Origin: Methylobacterium sp. 77
Lineage (GTDB): Bacteria; Pseudomonadota; Alphaproteobacteria; Rhizobiales; Beijerinckiaceae
Reading direction: 5' to 3'
Assembly (NCBI RefSeq): GCF_000372825.1
Contig: NZ_KB910516.1
Location: 1,148,011 to 1,212,010, forward strand
Length of the DNA stretch: 64,000 bases
The translations under genes and the position numbers were made by a program. Of this stretch, positions 39,018 to 48,701 are shown one piece after another (positions within the stretch are counted from its first letter, which is position 1; the number at the start of each line of letters is the position of its first letter). The notes beneath the pieces are model-generated. The model was not told where the DNA came from. It ran no database searches and saw nothing but the letters and a program-made list of their open reading frames with translations.

Positions 39018-40499
39018 TCATGCCCACCACGCGGCGGGCAGCTTGGTCCGCCCGGCGGCGGTCTCGATGACCTGGGCGGCGGCGAACAGCGTCTCCTCGT
39101 CGAAGGGCCGGCCGATGAGCTGGAGCCCGAGGGGCAACCCTTGCGCGTCGAGGCCGGCCGGCACCGAGATGCCGGGCAGGCCGGCCATATTCACCGTGAT
39201 GGTGAAGACGTCCTGCAGGTACATCTCGACGGGATCGCCCGAGCCCTTCTCGCCGATGCCGAAAGCGGCCGAGGGGGTCGCGGGCGTCAGGATCGCGTCG
39301 ATGCCGGAGGCGTAGGCCTGTTCGAAATCGCGCTTGATCAGGGTGCGGATCTTCTGGGCGCGGACGTAATAGGCGTCGTAATATCCGGCCGAGAGCACGT
39401 AGGTCCCGATCATGATGCGGCGCTTCACCTCGCGACCGAAGCCCGCCGCGCGGGTGTTCTCGTACATGCCGGCAATGTCCTTGCCGGGCACGCGCAGGCC
39501 GTAGCGCACGCCGTCGTAGCGGGCGAGGTTCGAGGAGGCCTCGGCCGGCGCGACGATGTAATAGGCTGGCAGGGCGTAGCGCGTATGCGGCAGCGAGATC
39601 TCGCGGATCGTGGCGCCCGCATCCTTCAGCATCTCGGCGCCCTTGTCCCAGAGCGCCTGGATCTCGGCGGACATGCCCTCGACCCGGTACTCCTTCGGGA
39701 TGCCGATGGTGAGGCCCTTCACGCCGCGCGCCACCGCCGCTTCGAAATCCGGCACGGGCAGGTCGGCGCAGGTGGTGTCGCGGGCATCCGCGCCGGACAT
39801 CGAACCGAGCAGGATGGCGCAGTCGCGCACCGTGCGGGCGATCGGGCCGGCCTGATCCAGCGACGAGGCGTAGGCCACGGTGCCCCAGCGCGAGCAGCGC
39901 CCGTAGGTCGGCTTGATGCCGACCGTGCCGGTGAAGGCGGCGGGCTGGCGGATGGAGCCGCCGGTATCGGTGGCGGTGGCGCCGAGGCAGAGATGGGCTG
40001 CGACAGCCGCCGCCGAACCGCCGGACGAACCGCCCGGCACCAGCTTCGTCTCGGACCCGCTCCGGCGCCACGGCGAGACCACGTCGCCGTAAGCGGAGGT
40101 CTCGTTGGACGAGCCCATGGCGAACTCGTCGAGATTGAGCTTGCCCAGCATCACGGCGCCGTCGCGCCACAGGTTGTGGGTCACGGCCGATTCGTAATGC
40201 GGCTGGAAGCCTTCGAGGATCTTGGAGCCCGCCGTGGTGGTGACCCCGTGGGTGCAGAACAGGTCCTTGACGCCGAGCGGCAGGCCTTCGAGGGGCCGGG
40301 CCTCGCCGGAGGCGATCTTGGCATCGGCCACGTCCGCCATCTGCAGGGCGCGCTCGGGCGTCTCCAGCAGGTAGGCGTTGAGGCCGCGCGCGGCGTCCAT
40401 GGCGGACAGATGCGCCTTGGCGAGGTCCTTGGCGGAGAAGTCCTTGGCCTTCAGCCCGTCACGGGCCTCGGCCAGGGTGAGTTCGTTGATCTGGGTCAT
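39018..40499 (-). CDS. gatA: Asp/Glu-tRNA amidotransferase subunit A
   Basis: A 493-aa amidase-signature enzyme that hydrolyses glutamine or asparagine to give ammonia for GatB. The Ser-cisSer-Lys triad is in [11 protein letters not shown] (Lys), [14 protein letters not shown] (Ser) and [14 protein letters not shown] (Ser). Start ATG 40499 ([14 protein letters not shown]); the frame is open about 70 bp further up but without family resemblance. It lies 92 bp downstream of gatC. Confidence 0.97.
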   Translation of the reverse strand: MTQINELTLAEARDGLKAKDFSAKDLAKAHLSAMDAARGLNAYLLETPERALQMADVADAKIASGEARPLEGLPLGVKDLFCTHGVTTTAGSKILEGFQPHYESAVTHNLWRDGAVMLGKLNLDEFAMGSSNETSAYGDVVSPWRRSGSETKLVPGGSSGGSAAAVAAHLCLGATATDTGGSIRQPAAFTGTVGIKPTYGRCSRWGTVAYASSLDQAGPIARTVRDCAILLGSMSGADARDTTCADLPVPDFEAAVARGVKGLTIGIPKEYRVEGMSAEIQALWDKGAEMLKDAGATIREISLPHTRYALPAYYIVAPAEASSNLARYDGVRYGLRVPGKDIAGMYENTRAAGFGREVKRRIMIGTYVLSAGYYDAYYVRAQKIRTLIKRDFEQAYASGIDAILTPATPSAAFGIGEKGSGDPVEMYLQDVFTITVNMAGLPGISVPAGLDAQGLPLGLQLIGRPFDEETLFAAAQVIETAAGRTKLPAAWWA

Positions 40500-40591
40500 G
40501 GCGCCTGTCCTCAAAGCCCGCCGGACCCCGTCGCCCGTCTCCGGCGCCGCGCGGTCCCTCTCGACGGGCATGCATCACGAAATCGGCGGGG

Positions 40592-40879
40592 CTACTCGAC
40601 CACCTTGGGGACGAGGAAATAATGGTCCTCGGTCTCGGGGGCGTTGAAGACGATGTCGCGCGCGTGGCCGCCATCGGTCACCACGTCGGTGCGCTTCTTC
40701 ATCGCCATCGGCGTGACCGAGGTCATCGGCTCGACGCCGTCGACATCGACTTCGGAGAGTTGCTCGACGAAGGCGAGGATGGCGTTGAGCTCACCCTGAA
40801 GCGGCGCGACCTCTTCGTCGCTGACCGCGATGCGCGCCAGATGCGCGATGCGCCTCACTGTAGTTGCGTCGACCGACAT
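40592..40879 (-). CDS. gatC: Asp/Glu-tRNA amidotransferase subunit C
   Basis: A 95-aa GatC that stabilises the GatA/GatB pair. Family pattern: [20 protein letters not shown], then [31 protein letters not shown] and a C-terminal [16 protein letters not shown]. First gene of the leftward gatC-gatA-gatB set. Confidence 0.96.
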   Translation of the reverse strand: MSVDATTVRRIAHLARIAVSDEEVAPLQGELNAILAFVEQLSEVDVDGVEPMTSVTPMAMKKRTDVVTDGGHARDIVFNAPETEDHYFLVPKVVE

Positions 40880-40984
40880 GCTGCCTTGGGACCTCGGGAC
40901 CTGCGCCGGATCGCGCGTCAGGGGCCGGGCTATAGCACCGCGCTTCGCGGCCCCGCAACGCCGGGGCCGGGGGGACGCGTCATC

Positions 40985-41200
40985 TCAGACGATGGCGTTG
41001 CCGGCATGGGCCGGCGCTTCGACCACGATTCCCTTGTCGTGGCGACCGAGATCGGCCTGCCGGAACCCCAAAGCCATGATCTCGAAGGCCAGGATGAGCA
41101 TCAATTTGTGCCGAAGCGGCATCTCGCGCGCACCGGAGCCGTCGCTTCCGGCCCTACGAATTGTGCCGAACACTCGCCCCACGCGGCCGAACCGGTCCAT
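40985..41200 (-). CDS. Candidate small protein, weak support
   Basis: A 71-codon frame in the 426-bp gap between gatC and the SMI1/KNR4 gene. Its third-codon positions are GC-rich and it holds one apolar stretch (KLMLILAFEIMALGF). An inner ATG would give a 45-aa product. No family resemblance and no clear ribosome site, so it could be a chance frame. The rest of the gap shows nothing I can name. Confidence 0.25.
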   Translation of the reverse strand: MDRFGRVGRVFGTIRRAGSDGSGAREMPLRHKLMLILAFEIMALGFRQADLGRHDKGIVVEAPAHAGNAIV

Positions 41201-41305
41201 GCTGCCCCCGTACCGTTAACAGATCCTTAACGGACTTATGGCGCATTCGCTCCGTGTGCGGCTATTCCCCTTCGGAGGTATGGTTAAGACAGGCTGGGGA
41301 CAGAC

Positions 41306-41863
41306 ATGATGTGGCAGACGGTGTTCACCGAATTCGCGCCGGGGCCGACGGCCGACCAGGCCGGAATCGACCGTGCGGAGGCGGAATTTGGGTTTCCCCT
41401 GCCGGAGAGCTACCGCAGCTTCTGCCTCACTTGCGGCGCCGGCCTCGCGGGCGGTTCGGTGCGCATCGCGATCCCGAGCGCGGACGAGAGCGCGGACCTC
41501 GTCACCCGCTCGGAACTGATCGCGCACAGCATCGCCTCCGTGGTCGAGACGCGGGAGGGGCATCGCTTCGAGGTCGAGGGCGACGATCCGGGCGTGGTCG
41601 AGCGCGCCTGCTTCTTCGGCGAGACCGAAGCCGGCGAGTTCCTGTTCTGGGACGTGGTTCCCGGCACGGATGAGGACGGGCACCGGGAATACGAGATCTG
41701 GGTGATGGGCGCCGACCTCGAATCGGTGCGGTTCGGCGGCGCCGACCTCTCCGACCTCATGCGCCGGCTTCAGGGCCCCGCCGTGCGCGGCATCCTCGGC
41801 ATGGGCGCGGAGCCCCTGCCCTCCAGCTTCCTCGGCGATACCGGCGTGAGACTCTCCTCGTGA
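41306..41863 (+). CDS. SMI1/KNR4 (SUKH) family protein
   Basis: A 185-aa protein with a SUKH-type domain: [20 protein letters not shown] near the N-terminus, then [14 protein letters not shown] and the strand [15 protein letters not shown]. In bacteria such domains often serve as immunity proteins, but many are stand-alone and housekeeping-like. Here it overlaps ruvX by 4 bp (GTGA) and shows no nearby toxin. Its role is unknown. Confidence 0.85.
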   Translation: MMWQTVFTEFAPGPTADQAGIDRAEAEFGFPLPESYRSFCLTCGAGLAGGSVRIAIPSADESADLVTRSELIAHSIASVVETREGHRFEVEGDDPGVVERACFFGETEAGEFLFWDVVPGTDEDGHREYEIWVMGADLESVRFGGADLSDLMRRLQGPAVRGILGMGAEPLPSSFLGDTGVRLSS

Positions 41864-42357
41864 CGGAAGACGACATCCGGGCTTTCGTCGCGAACTCCCA
41901 GGGCGGCCAGCGCCTCATCGGGATCGACCTCGGCACCAAGACCATCGGCCTCGCCCTGTCGGATGTGGGCCGGCAGATCGCGTCGCCGCTGGAGACCATC
42001 CGCCGGGTGAAGTTCACGCCCGATGTCGGCCGCCTGCGCGTGCTGTGCGAGACGCACCGGGTCGGCGGCCTCGTGATGGGCCTGCCGCTCAACATGGACG
42101 GCAGCGAAGGGCCGCGCGTCCAGGCGACGCGCTCCTTCGTGCGCAACATGAAGCCCCTGCTCGACCTGCCGGTGCTGTTCTGCGACGAGCGCCTCTCCAC
42201 GGCGGCGGTGACGCGCGCGCTGATCGCCGCGGACGCCTCGCGGGCCAAGCGCGGCGAGGTCGTGGACATGCTGGCCGCCGCCTACATCCTCCAGGGCTGC
42301 CTCGATCAGATCCGGGGCCTGCTGGGTGACGAGGAGGAGGAGCGGGAGGCGTTCTGA
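41860..42357 (+). CDS. ruvX: RuvX/YqgF nuclease
   Basis: A 165-aa RNase H-fold protein of the YqgF family, linked to 16S rRNA 5'-end processing and to Holliday-junction resolution. Motifs: [18 protein letters not shown] (first Asp), [15 protein letters not shown], and [16 protein letters not shown] (Glu). The acidic tail is typical. GTG start in overlap with the SMI1/KNR4 gene. Essential in many bacteria. Confidence 0.94.
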   Translation: MTEDDIRAFVANSQGGQRLIGIDLGTKTIGLALSDVGRQIASPLETIRRVKFTPDVGRLRVLCETHRVGGLVMGLPLNMDGSEGPRVQATRSFVRNMKPLLDLPVLFCDERLSTAAVTRALIAADASRAKRGEVVDMLAAAYILQGCLDQIRGLLGDEEEEREAF

Positions 42358-42422
42358 GAACGACCGGCTGCCGTGGCGACCGGGTTGCTCACGGGCTTTC
42401 GGTCCTGCATTCCGTCCCATCA

Positions 42423-42518
42423 ATGGGCGAGCAGGTGAATTTCGGGACCGACGGGCGCGTGGCGCGCTTCATCACGATGAAGCCGCTGAAGCCGCTGAAG
42501 CCGCTGAAGCGAGTGTGA
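42423..42518 (+). CDS. Possible 31-aa protein with (KPL)3
   Basis: ATG 42423 gives 31 codons ending TMKPLKPLKPLKRV, in the 174-bp gap between ruvX and the convergent dprA. No Shine-Dalgarno sequence. It may be no more than a frame through the 9-bp tandem repeat. Confidence 0.2.
   Translation: MGEQVNFGTDGRVARFITMKPLKPLKPLKRV
42482..42508. repeat. 9-bp tandem repeat, three copies
   Basis: GCCGCTGAA repeated three times without error (42482-42490, 42491-42499, 42500-42508) in the ruvX-dprA intergenic gap; a partial fourth copy (GCG) follows. Copy number could vary between strains by slippage. Confidence 0.85.
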
Positions 42519-42531
42519 GTCGTCGGCCGAC

Positions 42532-43725
42532 CTACCCCACCAGCGACACCGCCCCGCTGCCATTCCGCTCGATCCGGCCGTCGAGTTCGAGTTCCAGCAG
42601 CGTGGTCTGGACGATGCGCACGCTGAGGCCCGCCGCGCGGGCGAGGTCGTCGGTGCCGATCGGGGTCGGGCTGAGATAGGCGATGAGGCGGGCGCGGTCG
42701 TCGGCGGGCTCCGGCGGCTCCGGCTCCAGCTCTTCCTCCGGGTCGGGTGCCGCTCCGCCGATCCCGTCGAGTTCGTCCCAGAAGATCGGCGCGTCGGCGA
42801 GGTCGGGCCGGTCGAGGGCGAGCCGCCCGGTTCCCTGCTCGAAATCACCCCGCCCGATCAGCGGCGCGATGGCGGAGAGGACGTGCTCCACGTCCGAGAC
42901 CAGGGTGGCGCCCTGGCGGATGAGGTCGTTGGTGCCCTCGGCGCGCGGGTCGAGGGGCGATCCCGGTACGGCGAAGACCTCCCTGCCCTGTTCGAGGGCA
43001 AAGCGCGCGGTGATGAGCGAGCCCGATCGGCGGGCGGCTTCCACCACGATGGTGCCGTAGGCGAGGCCCGAGATGATGCGGTTGCGGCGGGGAAAGTCCC
43101 GGCCGCGCGGCTCCCAGCCCATCGGCATCTCGGCCAGGACCACGCCGCCGGATGCGAGAATGGCCTCCACCAGCGCCTCGTGGTTGGCCGGGTAGATCCG
43201 GTCGTGGCCGCCGGCGAGCACCGCCACCGTGCCCGAGACCAGCGCCGCCTTGTGGGCGCGGGCATCGATGCCGCGCGCGAGGCCCGAGACGACCACGAGC
43301 CCCGCCTCCCCGAGGCCGCGCGCCAGCCTCTCGGTGAAGCCGAGGCCGGCGGCGGAGGCGTTGCGCGACCCGACGATGGCGATGGCCGGCCGGGACAGGA
43401 TCGCCGCCCGTCCCCGGATCGCGATGAGGGGCGGCGCCGAATCGGCCGCCTGGAGCAGCGTCGGGTAATCGTCCTCGCCCATCGCCACGAGGCGGGCGCC
43501 GATCCGGGCCGCCGCCTCCATTTCGGCTTCCGCCTGCGCCCGCGTGATCGGCACGACGCGCCTGGCTCCGCGCCCCGTGATGCCCGGCAGGGCCTCCAGG
43601 GCCGGGCCGGCACCGCCGAACCGGTTGATCAGGGTGCGGAAGGTGCGCGGGCCGACGCCGTCGGTGCGGATCAGCCGGAGCCAGTCGAGGCGCTGGGCGG
43701 GGTTGAGTTGCATGCCCATGCCCAT
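42532..43725 (-). CDS. dprA: DNA-processing protein DprA
   Basis: A 397-aa DprA, which loads RecA on incoming single-stranded DNA during natural transformation. A small N-terminal HhH/SAM-like part ([20 protein letters not shown]) precedes the Rossmann-like core: [74 protein letters not shown] and [22 protein letters not shown]-terminal winged-helix domain ([19 protein letters not shown]) is kept. Start ATG 43725 of three clustered ATGs (43725, 43719, 43713), the first having AGG eight bases upstream. Follows plsY in the same direction. Confidence 0.94.
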   Translation of the reverse strand: MGMGMQLNPAQRLDWLRLIRTDGVGPRTFRTLINRFGGAGPALEALPGITGRGARRVVPITRAQAEAEMEAAARIGARLVAMGEDDYPTLLQAADSAPPLIAIRGRAAILSRPAIAIVGSRNASAAGLGFTERLARGLGEAGLVVVSGLARGIDARAHKAALVSGTVAVLAGGHDRIYPANHEALVEAILASGGVVLAEMPMGWEPRGRDFPRRNRIISGLAYGTIVVEAARRSGSLITARFALEQGREVFAVPGSPLDPRAEGTNDLIRQGATLVSDVEHVLSAIAPLIGRGDFEQGTGRLALDRPDLADAPIFWDELDGIGGAAPDPEEELEPEPPEPADDRARLIAYLSPTPIGTDDLARAAGLSVRIVQTTLLELELDGRIERNGSGAVSLVG

Positions 43726-43759
43726 GCCCCGCACCTGCCTCGCCGGTCTTGGCGGAAGG

Positions 43760-44368
43760 TCAGCCCTTCTGCCCGATCCGCCCCTCTGAGCCGTCGAGAA
43801 GCCGGCGGATGTTGGGGGCGTGCTTCCACCATAGCAGCAGCGCGAGCACGAGGAACAGCAATGCAACCGCAGGATGTCCCGCCGCCCACAGGACGATGGG
43901 TGTCGCGGCCGAGGCGGCGAGCGCCGCCAGCGACGAGTATTTCAGGGTGAAGGCAAGGCCGAGCCAGATCGCCGCGAAGGCGGCGAGCCCGATGGGGCTG
44001 AAGGCGAGGAGCACGCCGAGGAAGGTGGCGACGCCCTTGCCGCCCTTGAACCCGAGCCAGACCGGGAAGAGATGACCGAGGAAGGCACCGAGCCCCGCCG
44101 CCAGGGCCGCCCCCTCGCCGAAACGGGCGGCCACCAGCACAGCGAGCGTGCCCTTCAGGGCATCGCCGAGCAGGGTCGCGGCGGCGAGCCCCTTGCGGCC
44201 GGTGCGCAGCACGTTGGTCGCGCCGATATTGCCCGAGCCGATGGCGCGGACGTCGCCGAGGCCGGCCAAACGCGTGAAGATCAGGCCGAACGGGATCGAG
44301 CCGGCGAGGTAGCCGCCGACGAGACTCGCGAGCAGGACCGGCCAGCCGGCCTCGAGAAGAGGAGTCAC
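43760..44368 (-). CDS. plsY: Acyl-phosphate:G3P acyltransferase
   Basis: A 202-aa inner-membrane enzyme that moves an acyl group from acyl-phosphate to glycerol-3-phosphate, the first step of phospholipid synthesis. Motif 1 [16 protein letters not shown], motif 2 [12 protein letters not shown] with [12 protein letters not shown], and [18 protein letters not shown] are all present. Five to seven spans. GTG start overlaps the stop of the dihydroorotase-like gene (GTGA). Confidence 0.96.
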   Translation of the reverse strand: MTPLLEAGWPVLLASLVGGYLAGSIPFGLIFTRLAGLGDVRAIGSGNIGATNVLRTGRKGLAAATLLGDALKGTLAVLVAARFGEGAALAAGLGAFLGHLFPVWLGFKGGKGVATFLGVLLAFSPIGLAAFAAIWLGLAFTLKYSSLAALAASAATPIVLWAAGHPAVALLFLVLALLLWWKHAPNIRRLLDGSEGRIGQKG

Positions 44369-45675
44369 GCCGCCGCCCCCTGCGCCGCCCGGAAGACGAC
44401 CTTGCCGCCGACCAGGGTGATCAGGGCCGCGCCCTGCAGCCGCGCCTCGTCGAAGGGCGAGTTCTTGGAGCGCGACTTCAGGGTCCGCTTGTCGAGCACG
44501 TAGGGCAGGTCGGGATCGATCAGCACGAGATCGGCGGGTGCGCCGACGGCGAGACGTCCGGTCTCGCGCCGGAGAATCGCCGCCGGAGTGACGGTGAGGG
44601 CCTCGAGCAGGCGCGGCAGCGCCACATCGCCGGTATGGACGAGGCGCAGGGCGGCCGCGAGCAGGGTCTCGATCCCGAGCGCCCCGTCGGCGGCCTCGGC
44701 GAAGGGCAGGCGCTTGGTCTCGACGTCCTGCGGGTTGTGGTCGGAGACGATCGCGTCGATCACGCCCTCGTTCAGGGCCTCCACCAGGGCGAGGCGGTCG
44801 GTCTCGTGACGCAGCGGCGGCGAGAGCCGGCAGAAGGTGCGATAATGTCCGATGTCGCCCTCGTTGAGGACGAGGTTGTTCACCGAGGCGCCGCAGGTCA
44901 CGGGCAGGCCGTCGTGTTTCGCCCGCCGCACGATCTCCACCGAATCGGCGCATGAGATCATGGCGGCGTGGTAGCGGCCGCCGGTGAGGCGGACGAGGCG
45001 GATGTCGCGCTCCAGCATCACCGTCTCGGCCTCCCGCGGAATCCCGACGAGGCCGAGGCGCGAGGCCATCTCGCCCTCGTTCATCACGCCCTCGCCGACG
45101 AGGTCGGGCTCCTCCACGTGCTGCATCAGCAGGGCGCCGAAATCGCGGGCATAGGTGAGCGCGCGGCGCATCACCTGGGCGTTCCGCACCGCCTTCAGCC
45201 CATCGGTGAAGGCGACGGCACCCGCCTCCTGCAGCAGGCCGAACTCGGTCATCTCCTGGCCGGCGAGCCCCTTGGTGATGGCGGCGGCGGGCAGGACGTT
45301 GACGCAGGCCGTGTCGCGGGCGCGGCGCAGCACGAAATCGACGATGGCCGGCCCGTCGATGACCGGGTTGGTGTCGGGCATGCAGACCAGCGTGGTGACA
45401 CCGCCGGCGGCCGCCGCCGCGCTCGCGGAGGCCAGGGTCTCGCGATGCTCCGCGCCGGGCTCGCCGACGAAAGCGCGCAGGTCGATCAGGCCGGGGGCGA
45501 GGACATGGCCGCCGCACTCGATGACGTCGGCGCCCTCGGGGGCGCCGGGCGCGGCGCCCCAGGCGATGTCGGCGATGCGGCCGTCGCGCACGAGGATATG
45601 GCCCGGCCCTTCGCGGCCGGTGGCCGGGTCGCAGAGGCTGGCATGGGTGAGGAGGACGTGTCCGGTCATGACCAT
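44365..45675 (-). CDS. pyrX: Dihydroorotase-like partner of ATCase, inactive site
   Basis: A 436-aa amidohydrolase-fold protein of the PyrC class I group. The normal DxHxHLREPG metal and substrate motif is here [15 protein letters not shown]: the two metal His are Arg67 and Phe69, and the substrate Arg is Gly71. TDHAPH is changed to SDHNPQ. The fold-level segments [15 protein letters not shown] and [17 protein letters not shown] remain. Such degenerate proteins (PyrC', pDHO) assemble with aspartate carbamoyltransferase without acting as dihydroorotase. The pyrB stop and this ATG share a base (TGATG), supporting a complex with PyrB. A catalytic dihydroorotase must be encoded elsewhere. The symbol follows that usage. 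Confidence 0.88.
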   Translation of the reverse strand: MVMTGHVLLTHASLCDPATGREGPGHILVRDGRIADIAWGAAPGAPEGADVIECGGHVLAPGLIDLRAFVGEPGAEHRETLASASAAAAAGGVTTLVCMPDTNPVIDGPAIVDFVLRRARDTACVNVLPAAAITKGLAGQEMTEFGLLQEAGAVAFTDGLKAVRNAQVMRRALTYARDFGALLMQHVEEPDLVGEGVMNEGEMASRLGLVGIPREAETVMLERDIRLVRLTGGRYHAAMISCADSVEIVRRAKHDGLPVTCGASVNNLVLNEGDIGHYRTFCRLSPPLRHETDRLALVEALNEGVIDAIVSDHNPQDVETKRLPFAEAADGALGIETLLAAALRLVHTGDVALPRLLEALTVTPAAILRRETGRLAVGAPADLVLIDPDLPYVLDKRTLKSRSKNSPFDEARLQGAALITLVGGKVVFRAAQGAAA

Positions 45676-46619
45676 CACGCGTTGGGCAGATGGATCGCGA
45701 GGGCTTCGAGCACCGCCATGCGCACGGCGACACCCATCTCCACCTGCTCGCGGATGAGGGATTGCGCCCCGTCGGCGATCTCGGACGAGATCTCGACGCC
45801 CCGGTTCATCGGCCCCGGATGCATCACTAGGGCGCCGGGATTGGCGAGTGCCAGCTTCTCGGCGTCGAGGCCGAAATAGCGGAAATATTCCTTCACCGAG
45901 GGCACGAAGGAGCCGTTCATGCGCTCGCGCTGGAGCCGCAGCATCATCACGATGTCGCAGCCCTCGAGGCCCTTGCGCATGTCGGTGAAGACCTCGACGC
46001 CGAACCGCTCGATCCCGGTGGGCAGCAGCGTCGAGGGGCCGATGACGCGCACGCGGGCGCCCATCGCCTGAAGCAGGATGATGTTGGAGCGGGCGACGCG
46101 GGAATGCAGGACGTCGCCGCAGATCGCGACCCGCAGACCCTCGATCCGGCCCTTGTTGCGGCGGATGGTGAGCGCGTCGAGGAGGGCCTGGGTCGGATGC
46201 TCGTGGGCGCCGTCACCGGCATTGACCACGGCGCAATCGACCTTGCGGGCCAGGAGATGGACGGCGCCGGCCGAGTGGTGGCGCACGACGATGATGTCGG
46301 GCCGCATGGCATTGAGCGTCGCCGCCGTGTCGATGAGGGTCTCGCCCTTCTTCACCGAGGAGGAGGCCACCGACATGTTCATCACGTCGGCGCCGAGGCG
46401 CTTGCCCGCCAGCTCGAACGAGCTCTGCGTCCGCGTCGAGGGCTCGAAGAACAGGTTGATCTGGGTGCGGCCGCGCAGGGTGGTGCGCTTCTTCTCCACC
46501 TGTCGGGAAAGCGCGACGGCATCCTCGGCCCGGTCGAGGAGAGCCTCGATATCGGGGCGCGACAACCCCTCGATGCCGAGCAGATGGCGATGGGGAAAGG
46601 ATGGGGATGCGACGGTCAT
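45675..46619 (-). CDS. pyrB: Aspartate carbamoyltransferase catalytic chain
   Basis: A 314-aa enzyme joining carbamoyl phosphate and aspartate to N-carbamoylaspartate, the committed step of pyrimidine synthesis. [20 protein letters not shown] is the carbamoyl-phosphate loop; [13 protein letters not shown] is the 80s loop; [20 protein letters not shown] and [10 protein letters not shown] (aspartate site), [12 protein letters not shown] follow. Start ATG 46619. No pyrI regulatory gene is present; the partner is the dihydroorotase-like protein. Confidence 0.97.
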   Translation of the reverse strand: MTVASPSFPHRHLLGIEGLSRPDIEALLDRAEDAVALSRQVEKKRTTLRGRTQINLFFEPSTRTQSSFELAGKRLGADVMNMSVASSSVKKGETLIDTAATLNAMRPDIIVVRHHSAGAVHLLARKVDCAVVNAGDGAHEHPTQALLDALTIRRNKGRIEGLRVAICGDVLHSRVARSNIILLQAMGARVRVIGPSTLLPTGIERFGVEVFTDMRKGLEGCDIVMMLRLQRERMNGSFVPSVKEYFRYFGLDAEKLALANPGALVMHPGPMNRGVEISSEIADGAQSLIREQVEMGVAVRMAVLEALAIHLPNA

Positions 46620-46761
46620 TCTGGGACCATGGCTATAGGGAGATGGACGGGGAGCGGCAAGAAGGCCAGCAAGAAGGCCGGGGCCCGTCGGCCGGTGGCG
46701 TCCCGCCGGCGGACGGCGGCGTGTAACTTTTCGGTGCCCTGGCTCGTAGTCTCCCCGGCAG

Positions 46762-47661
46762 ATGAGCGATTTTGGAGTCCGCCCCTTGGCAGCCAGCACG
46801 ACGAGACGATCACAGGAGCGGATCGAGACGGTCCGCCGCCGCTGGTTCTTCCGCCACCCGCTGGTGATCCGGGCGGCGCATTGGATCAACCTCGCCTGCC
46901 TCTGCGTCCTGCTCATGAGCGGGCTGCAGATCTTCAACGCCCATCCCGCCCTGTACTGGGGTTCGGCCTCGACCTTCGATGCCCCGCTTCTCGCCATCAC
47001 CAACGACGAGACGGCGGAGGGAAGGCCGCGGGGAATCGTCGCGATCGGCGGCCGGACATTCGACACGACCGGCTGGCTCGGCCTCTCCACCGCGCAGGGC
47101 CAGGCGGCCGGCCGGGCCTTCCCCGCCTGGATCACCCTGCCGGCGAACCAGGACCTCGCCACTGGGCGCCGCTGGCACTTCCTGTTCGCCTGGGCCTTCG
47201 TCATCAACGGGCTGATCTATCTCGTCTACGGGATCGAGAGCGGCCAGCTGCGTCGCCGGATCATCCCCGAGGGAAGCCAGATCAGGGGGCTCGGCGCCTC
47301 CATCCGCGAGCACCTGACGCTGAAATTTCCGCGCGGCGAGGAGGCCAAGCGCTACAACGTCTTGCAGAAACTGACCTATTTCGTCGTCATCGTCGTCCTG
47401 CTGCCGCTGATGCTGCTCACCGGCCTCGCCATGTCGCCGGGGTTCAACGCCGTGCTGCCCCTGCCCGCCTTGTTCGGCGGCCGGCAATCGGCGCGCAGTG
47501 TCCATTTCGTCGTGATGAACCTGCTCGTGCTGTTCACCCTCGTCCACGTCGTGCTCGTGCTGGTCTCGGGCGTCTGGAACAACCTGCGCGGCATGGTCAC
47601 CGGCTGGTTCGTGATCGAGACTACCAAGACCAGGACCTACGATCCGGGGAGCATCCGATGA
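46762..47661 (+). CDS. Cytochrome b561-type membrane subunit
   Basis: A 299-aa integral membrane di-heme cytochrome b of the Ni,Fe-hydrogenase/formate dehydrogenase type. Candidate heme His lie in [61 protein letters not shown] long periplasmic loop (residues about 55-130) separates spans 1 and 2. The stop overlaps the molybdopterin oxidoreductase start (ATGA), so the two form a pair in which this subunit passes electrons between the quinone pool and the periplasmic Mo enzyme. Direction of flow is not known. Confidence 0.88.
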   Translation: MSDFGVRPLAASTTRRSQERIETVRRRWFFRHPLVIRAAHWINLACLCVLLMSGLQIFNAHPALYWGSASTFDAPLLAITNDETAEGRPRGIVAIGGRTFDTTGWLGLSTAQGQAAGRAFPAWITLPANQDLATGRRWHFLFAWAFVINGLIYLVYGIESGQLRRRIIPEGSQIRGLGASIREHLTLKFPRGEEAKRYNVLQKLTYFVVIVVLLPLMLLTGLAMSPGFNAVLPLPALFGGRQSARSVHFVVMNLLVLFTLVHVVLVLVSGVWNNLRGMVTGWFVIETTKTRTYDPGSIR

Positions 47662-48491
47662 GGCGCAGTCCGAACCGTCGCGGAATCCTGACCGGCGCGG
47701 CCGGCCTGCTGGGAGCCGCCTTCCTCGGCGGCTGCGACCGCATCGCGACCACCGATTGGGGCCGGCGCACGCTGAAGCTCGGCGAGGACGCCAACCTGTT
47801 CGTCCAGCGCCTGCTGCTGACGCCGACCTCGCTGGCCCATGAATTCTCCGAGGCCGACATCTCGCCCTGGTTCAAGCCGAACGGCACGATCGACCCGCAG
47901 GACAAGAGCTACAAGGCGCTGGCGAAGGACGGCTTCACGAGCTTCAGACTGACGATCGACGGCCACGTCGAGCAGCCGCAGGAACTCTCCCTCGCCGAGT
48001 TGCGCGCCCTGCCCGCGCGGACCCAGATCACCCGCCACGATTGCGTCGAGGGATGGAGCGCCATCGGCAAATGGACGGGCGTGCCTCTCGCCGCCCTCCT
48101 CACCAGCGCGAGGCTGAAGCCGAATGCGCGCTACGTCGTGTTCCACTGCGCCGATACGATGGAGATGGCCGGCGGCGGCCTCGAAGGCGGCGAGGAGGCG
48201 GATGCCGAATCCGGCGAGGACGGCCAGGGCGGCCGGCCGATCCGATATTACGAGAGCATCGACCTCGCTGACGCCTTCCACCCGCAGACGATCGTCGCCT
48301 ACGACATGAACGGCAAGGCCCTGCCCGTCTCGAACGGCGCCCCCCTGCGCCTGCGGATCGAGCGCCAGCTCGGCTACAAGCAGGCCAAATACGTGATGCG
48401 GATCGAGGTGGTCGACAGCCTGTCCGGGATCGGCGACGGCCAGGGCGGCTACTGGGAGGATCGCGGCTACGAATGGTATGCGGGGATCTGA
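47658..48491 (+). CDS. Molybdopterin oxidoreductase, sulfite-oxidase fold
   Basis: A 277-aa periplasmic enzyme of the sulfite oxidase/YedY family. A twin-arginine-like start (RRGILTGAAGLLGAAFLGGC) also carries a lipobox-like LGGC, so it may be a Tat-exported lipoprotein. The Mo-ligating Cys lies in ITRHDCVEGWSAIGKWTG; VVFHCADTM and VSNGAPLRLRIERQLGYKQAK follow. An acidic Gly/Glu insertion (GLEGGEEADAESGEDGQGG) is unusual. Family members oxidise sulfite or reduce sulfoxides; MsrP-type repair is possible, but the substrate cannot be told. Confidence 0.87.
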   Translation: MRRSPNRRGILTGAAGLLGAAFLGGCDRIATTDWGRRTLKLGEDANLFVQRLLLTPTSLAHEFSEADISPWFKPNGTIDPQDKSYKALAKDGFTSFRLTIDGHVEQPQELSLAELRALPARTQITRHDCVEGWSAIGKWTGVPLAALLTSARLKPNARYVVFHCADTMEMAGGGLEGGEEADAESGEDGQGGRPIRYYESIDLADAFHPQTIVAYDMNGKALPVSNGAPLRLRIERQLGYKQAKYVMRIEVVDSLSGIGDGQGGYWEDRGYEWYAGI

Positions 48492-48701
48492 CAGACGACT
48501 CGGCCTGCAACCGTGCCGCGACCCACCGATTTGACAACCCCGCGCCCTTGACCCACTTGTCCCCCGCCCAGCGCCGAGCCGGCCGCAAGGTCAGGCCACG
48601 TTCTAAGTCTTGCACATAATTTGTGAGTCTCGGCGGGTGGGAAGCCCGCCGGCTGCGAGTCCCGGCGCCGGCTTGGGCGTTGACGAGAGGCTGATCCGCA
48701 C

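Noticed and set aside
41306..41863. SMI1/KNR4 protein as part of a toxin/immunity locus
   Set aside because: It is coupled to ruvX and no toxin-like gene lies nearby, so a defence role is not supported.
48531..48559. TTGACA-N17-CCACTT as topA promoter
   Set aside because: The -35 is perfect but the -10 does not match; not strong enough to list.
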